A DNA stretch of 64,000 bases, from positions 1-64,000 of the forward strand of contig SNVD02014509.1 in the NCBI GenBank assembly GCA_013180625.2, in the 5' to 3' direction. This document shows, in pieces, positions 61,057 through 64,000 of this stretch (the first letter of the stretch is position 1; each line of letters starts with the position of its first letter). Below the pieces are notes generated by a model. It saw only the letters and a program-made list of their open reading frames with translations, did no database searches and was not told the DNA's origin. The position numbers and the translations under genes were made by a program. The stretch is from Boswellia sacra (taxonomy: Eukaryota; Streptophyta; Magnoliopsida; Sapindales; Burseraceae).

Positions 61057-63419
61057 AAGAGCTAATCTTCCTTACAAAATCCTATTTATAAAAGGAAAAA
61101 AAAATTGTTAAAAGATCAAGTTTCTTATCTTTCTCAACTACAAAATAAAATTTTAAGCAAAAATTAAAATATTGAAGTTAAAATTAAATAAATATAAATG
61201 CAAATAAAATGATGTCTTACCTTTAAACTAAAGTGATGTCTTTTTATGATTCTTTACCTATTTAGAAACAAATTTAGTGAAACATTAAACAATCCCTTAA
61301 CTTGATATATATTGATAACCCAAATCCAACAAAAAATGCAACATTAAATTCAACTAGTGAAACATTAAACAAAAACTTATTAACCTTTGATTGGCTGCTT
61401 GGAAAACAAAAACAAAAAAAAGCCTTAACTTGATGTAAGATAACTTATTATTTTGAAATTCTATTTCTTCTTTCTTTGTCCATAAAGCAATGTTTGACAA
61501 TAGAAAAATAAAAATCTCCCACTACACGCACCATCTTCAATATTTTATCATCGAAATTAAGCTTACATACTAGACCACTTGGGGCATATAATATATATTA
61601 TATTCTATTCTTCAACAAACCACTCAACAAATTAAGTATATGTAGTGACACGCAATAGAACATCTACTCCTTGAATATATAAAGGACAGAGAGATTTTTA
61701 TTATGTAACACTATAACCTTTTATTCATAAAATAATGATTAAATTAGCTTGAAAAAGAAGGCCATTGCTAGCTAAAGCACTCAATCAATTAAACTAAAAC
61801 TCACTCTGTTTATTACCTATATTTGCGTGAAGTCTAGAAGGAGGGTAGATACATCATAAATGCTTAATTAACCAAGTGATAATGCTCCAAAATTACCATG
61901 GCAATGAGACCCAAAGGGCAAGACAATAGTCAAAATCACATAGCTTTTGCACCCTTTGGCATGTAAAATCCAATTTCCTTTGTTTTCTTGAAATTTACCT
62001 ACCATATGTGGTTCAAATTAAATATAGCGTTTTAATTTTCTAAGATGAAAACAATATTCTACAAAATAATGTTGAAATAATTAAAACCAAACAGTAGTAG
62101 AACTCCATGACAAGATGAAGAGAAGCAATATCATCAAAATTATCAGCTGAGATTAACAATGATTTATAGTCGACTGAAATATGAACAAAACAAAGGTAAT
62201 TGAAATGCTACAAATTATGCAAAGAAGAAAGAAATTACGTAAAAATTAGCCTAACTATTATAATCTAGCCTTTATCTATATAAATCAATCCAAATACAGG
62301 AAATCCATAAGAAAAAATTGGAATTTTAAAACAAAGTATCAATGTATCCGTTGAAATGATTCTTAAGAACACCTAATATCTGAGAAAGCTAAAAGTTGTA
62401 GACAAATAAGAGAAACTTTTGATGGGGCTGCTCTCTTTTCCAAAGTTAGTTTGAGATTCAGAATTGTTCAACTTAAACAGCCAATTAAAATACAAACAAA
62501 ACAACATGCAAAGTTGAGAAAATACAAAAAAAAAAAAAAATCGTGTTTACCCTCTCCACTTTTTGTGTAATGCTTTTCTTGGTTGGGGTTTGGATCTTCA
62601 ATCCAAGAGATACCTACATATTCATTGTTCCAATCAGATTCAAAAAGTTATAAAGAAATTAAAAGTGAATGAACCATGAATTAGATAATAACTATATAAG
62701 CTATATGAAATTATCAAAGCAGAGCTCTTAATTCCCCGGTCCACAAATTATGCAAATAAGTAATAAATTACACATAAAAAACTTAAATATTCATCATCTA
62801 TGGTCTATATACATAAATCAGCTCAAATAAAAGCAACCCATAAGAAAAAAAAGGATAATTTTAGAACAAATTAACTTACCTCTCAAAAATCTGTTACGTT
62901 ATTTGAGATATAATCGAAGCAGAGCTTTTGATTCACAAGTTGGTCCACAAATTATGCCATTAAGTAATAAATTAAACAAAAAAAAACTTAAATATTCATC
63001 ATCTAGACTCCATATGTATAAATCAACTCAAATAAATGAGACCTATAGGGAAAAAAAGTGGAATTTTGGAACAAATCAGTTTACCTCTCTCAAAATCTAT
63101 TACGTTATCTGTTGAGTAAGTCTTAGGAAGCTAAACATTTTGTAGAAATAAACCCAGATTTTTTATCGCCCGTATGGACTTTCAATCTCTCACACAGTAT
63201 AGAAAGTTAGAGAAAGTGAGAAAAAAAAAAAACACAAAGAAGAAAAAGACACATGATATGCTAGGCTAGAGAAATAAAACTTTTTCCCAAAAATGTGGTG
63301 GGAACTTTCAACGGGACCAAGTCTTTTTGACTCTTTTCCCAAAATTAGGGTGGGAATTTTTTGCGGGCCAAGTCTTATTGGCTGGAGGGTGATTTTCACT
63401 TATATATATTTTATTGGAT
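61057..63419. other. Upstream non-coding part of the CACTA element
   Basis: AT-rich DNA with no supported exon. A related pair of segments occurs at about 62730-62870 and 62925-63065 (shared phrases such as TCCACAAATTATGC and TAAATATTCATCATCTA), a diverged tandem duplication of about 193 bases. The promoter of the minus-strand gene should lie here, but I cannot point to it. Confidence 0.5.
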
Positions 63420-63659
63420 GCTATATAAAAGAATTGATTTTAGTAGCATATAAAAATGCTAGGATATGTAATGTTATTATTGCTTTTATAAGAGATGCTA
63501 CCTAAATGATAAATTTATGTAACCAAAATCAAAATGTTATTTTCTGAAAATAACTACCATAGCATTTTATTAACAAAAGCTACTATAAATGAAAATTTGG
63601 TAGCGTTCTTAAAAGCATGCTACAATCCAATGCTACTATATCTAACTTTTGTTGTAGTG

Positions 63660-63871
63660 ATAGTTGAGCCTTTTTCTTCTTTTGCTTCAACCAAGTCCTT
63701 TAACACAGGAAAGGGCAAATGCAAGGAGAATAAAAAGAAGAAGGGACAAGTCTACCAAGAAAGTCACCAAGACAGAGAAAAAGTTGAAAGGCAAGTGCTT
63801 TCACTGTGGCATGGATGTGCATTGGAAGAGAAATTGCCCAACCTACGTAGATGAAAAGAAAAACAATAAAG
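63660..63871 (+). pseudogene. Copia family C gag, copy B, right part with zinc knuckle
   Basis: It continues copy B after the CACTA insertion, from ATAGTTGAGCC, through the Lys-rich stretch to the zinc knuckle CFHCGMDVHWKRNC at about 63799-63840. It then stops at AATAAAG, where a family B LTR begins; copy A runs on past the same point. Confidence 0.87.
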
Positions 63872-64000
63872 TGTTAGCCCTAAGGCTACATGATAATTTT
63901 GATGATAACAATACACATTGATTAATTGAGATTTACTAACATGTTTATTTATGTGCAAGAGTAAGATCATTGAAATAATTTTAAAATCAAGAAGAGGCTT
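63872..64000 (+). repeat. Family B LTR, 5' part, cut by window end
   Basis: The sequence from TGTTAGCCCTAAGGCTACAT matches the start of the solo LTR at 18796 and the complement of 35261 downwards. It is inserted in gag copy B after TAAAG, the candidate left half of a target duplication. Whether it is solo or part of a full element lies outside the window. Confidence 0.88.

Larger units (their letters stand above)
57672..63659. mobile_element. CACTA (En/Spm) transposon, 5988 bp, TSD ATA
   Basis: Both ends carry CACTACAACAAAA as a perfect 13-bp inverted pair. ATA stands at 57669-57671 and 63660-63662, and the uninterrupted site is preserved in gag copy A at 56457-56470. GTAGCAT-type words fill the subterminal zones (57690-58210 and 63420-63640). 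Inside, on the minus strand, is one degenerate multi-exon gene of the Ptta/En/Spm type. I see no second (TNPD-like) transposase, so it probably depends on another copy for movement. Confidence 0.93.

Noticed and set aside
1..64000. Previously undescribed defence, secretion or biosynthetic gene system
   Set aside because: No host gene cluster exists in the window; every sizeable coding region belongs to a known class of plant transposable element.

Overview
This window looks like repeat-dense, AT-rich nuclear DNA of a flowering plant, probably a eudicot. I found no convincing host gene, rRNA, tRNA, CRISPR array or bacterial-type operon. What can be identified is almost entirely transposable elements: Ty3/gypsy and Ty1/copia retrotransposons, CACTA (En/Spm) transposons and hAT-like elements, several nested with target-site duplications (TSDs) that can be read directly. 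The species cannot be named from this sequence.

Layout. 1-3226: minus-strand pol of a Ty3/gypsy element of the Athila/Tat type, running off the left edge and broken in integrase. 3227-4608: its non-coding flank, then a plus-strand polypurine tract. 4609-6105: a 1.5-kb LTR in plus orientation, opposite to pol. 6106-9246: no gene recognised. 9247-21043: a minus-strand Sirevirus-like Ty1/copia element (family A, copy 1) with gag, protease, integrase, RT, RNase H and a third env-like ORF. Its 5' LTR holds a 1898-bp solo LTR of a second family (B). 21838-35541: family A copy 2, same order, with its 5' LTR truncated and split by a 4.3-kb deletion derivative of family B (30940-35261, TSD GATTT). 35542-40496: mostly unassigned, with a complete 297-bp hAT-type MITE at 37183-37479.

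40497-46183: a minus-strand LTR of a third copia family (C), split by a 3.9-kb CACTA element (41825-45753, TSD CCT). 46184-51795: AT-rich DNA with a decayed MITE-like element, CACTA-end remnants and a perfect 318-bp tandem duplication. 51796-57671: plus-strand family C element (LTR, primer-binding site, long leader, decayed gag and protease) whose gag segment is duplicated. The second gag copy is split by a 6-kb CACTA element (57672-63659, TSD ATA) carrying a multi-exon Ptta/En/Spm-type gene, and is then entered by another family B LTR at 63872, cut by the window end.

The window reads as layers. Family A inserted before family B entered two of its LTRs. Family C decayed, part of it was duplicated, and CACTA and family B copies then landed in it. 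Every large coding region has stops, frameshifts or lost catalytic residues, so no element here looks autonomous. The points most worth a second look are the third ORF kept in both family A copies, the two classes of tandem array inside the family B LTR, the exact 318-bp duplication, and the opposed pol/LTR arrangement at the left end.
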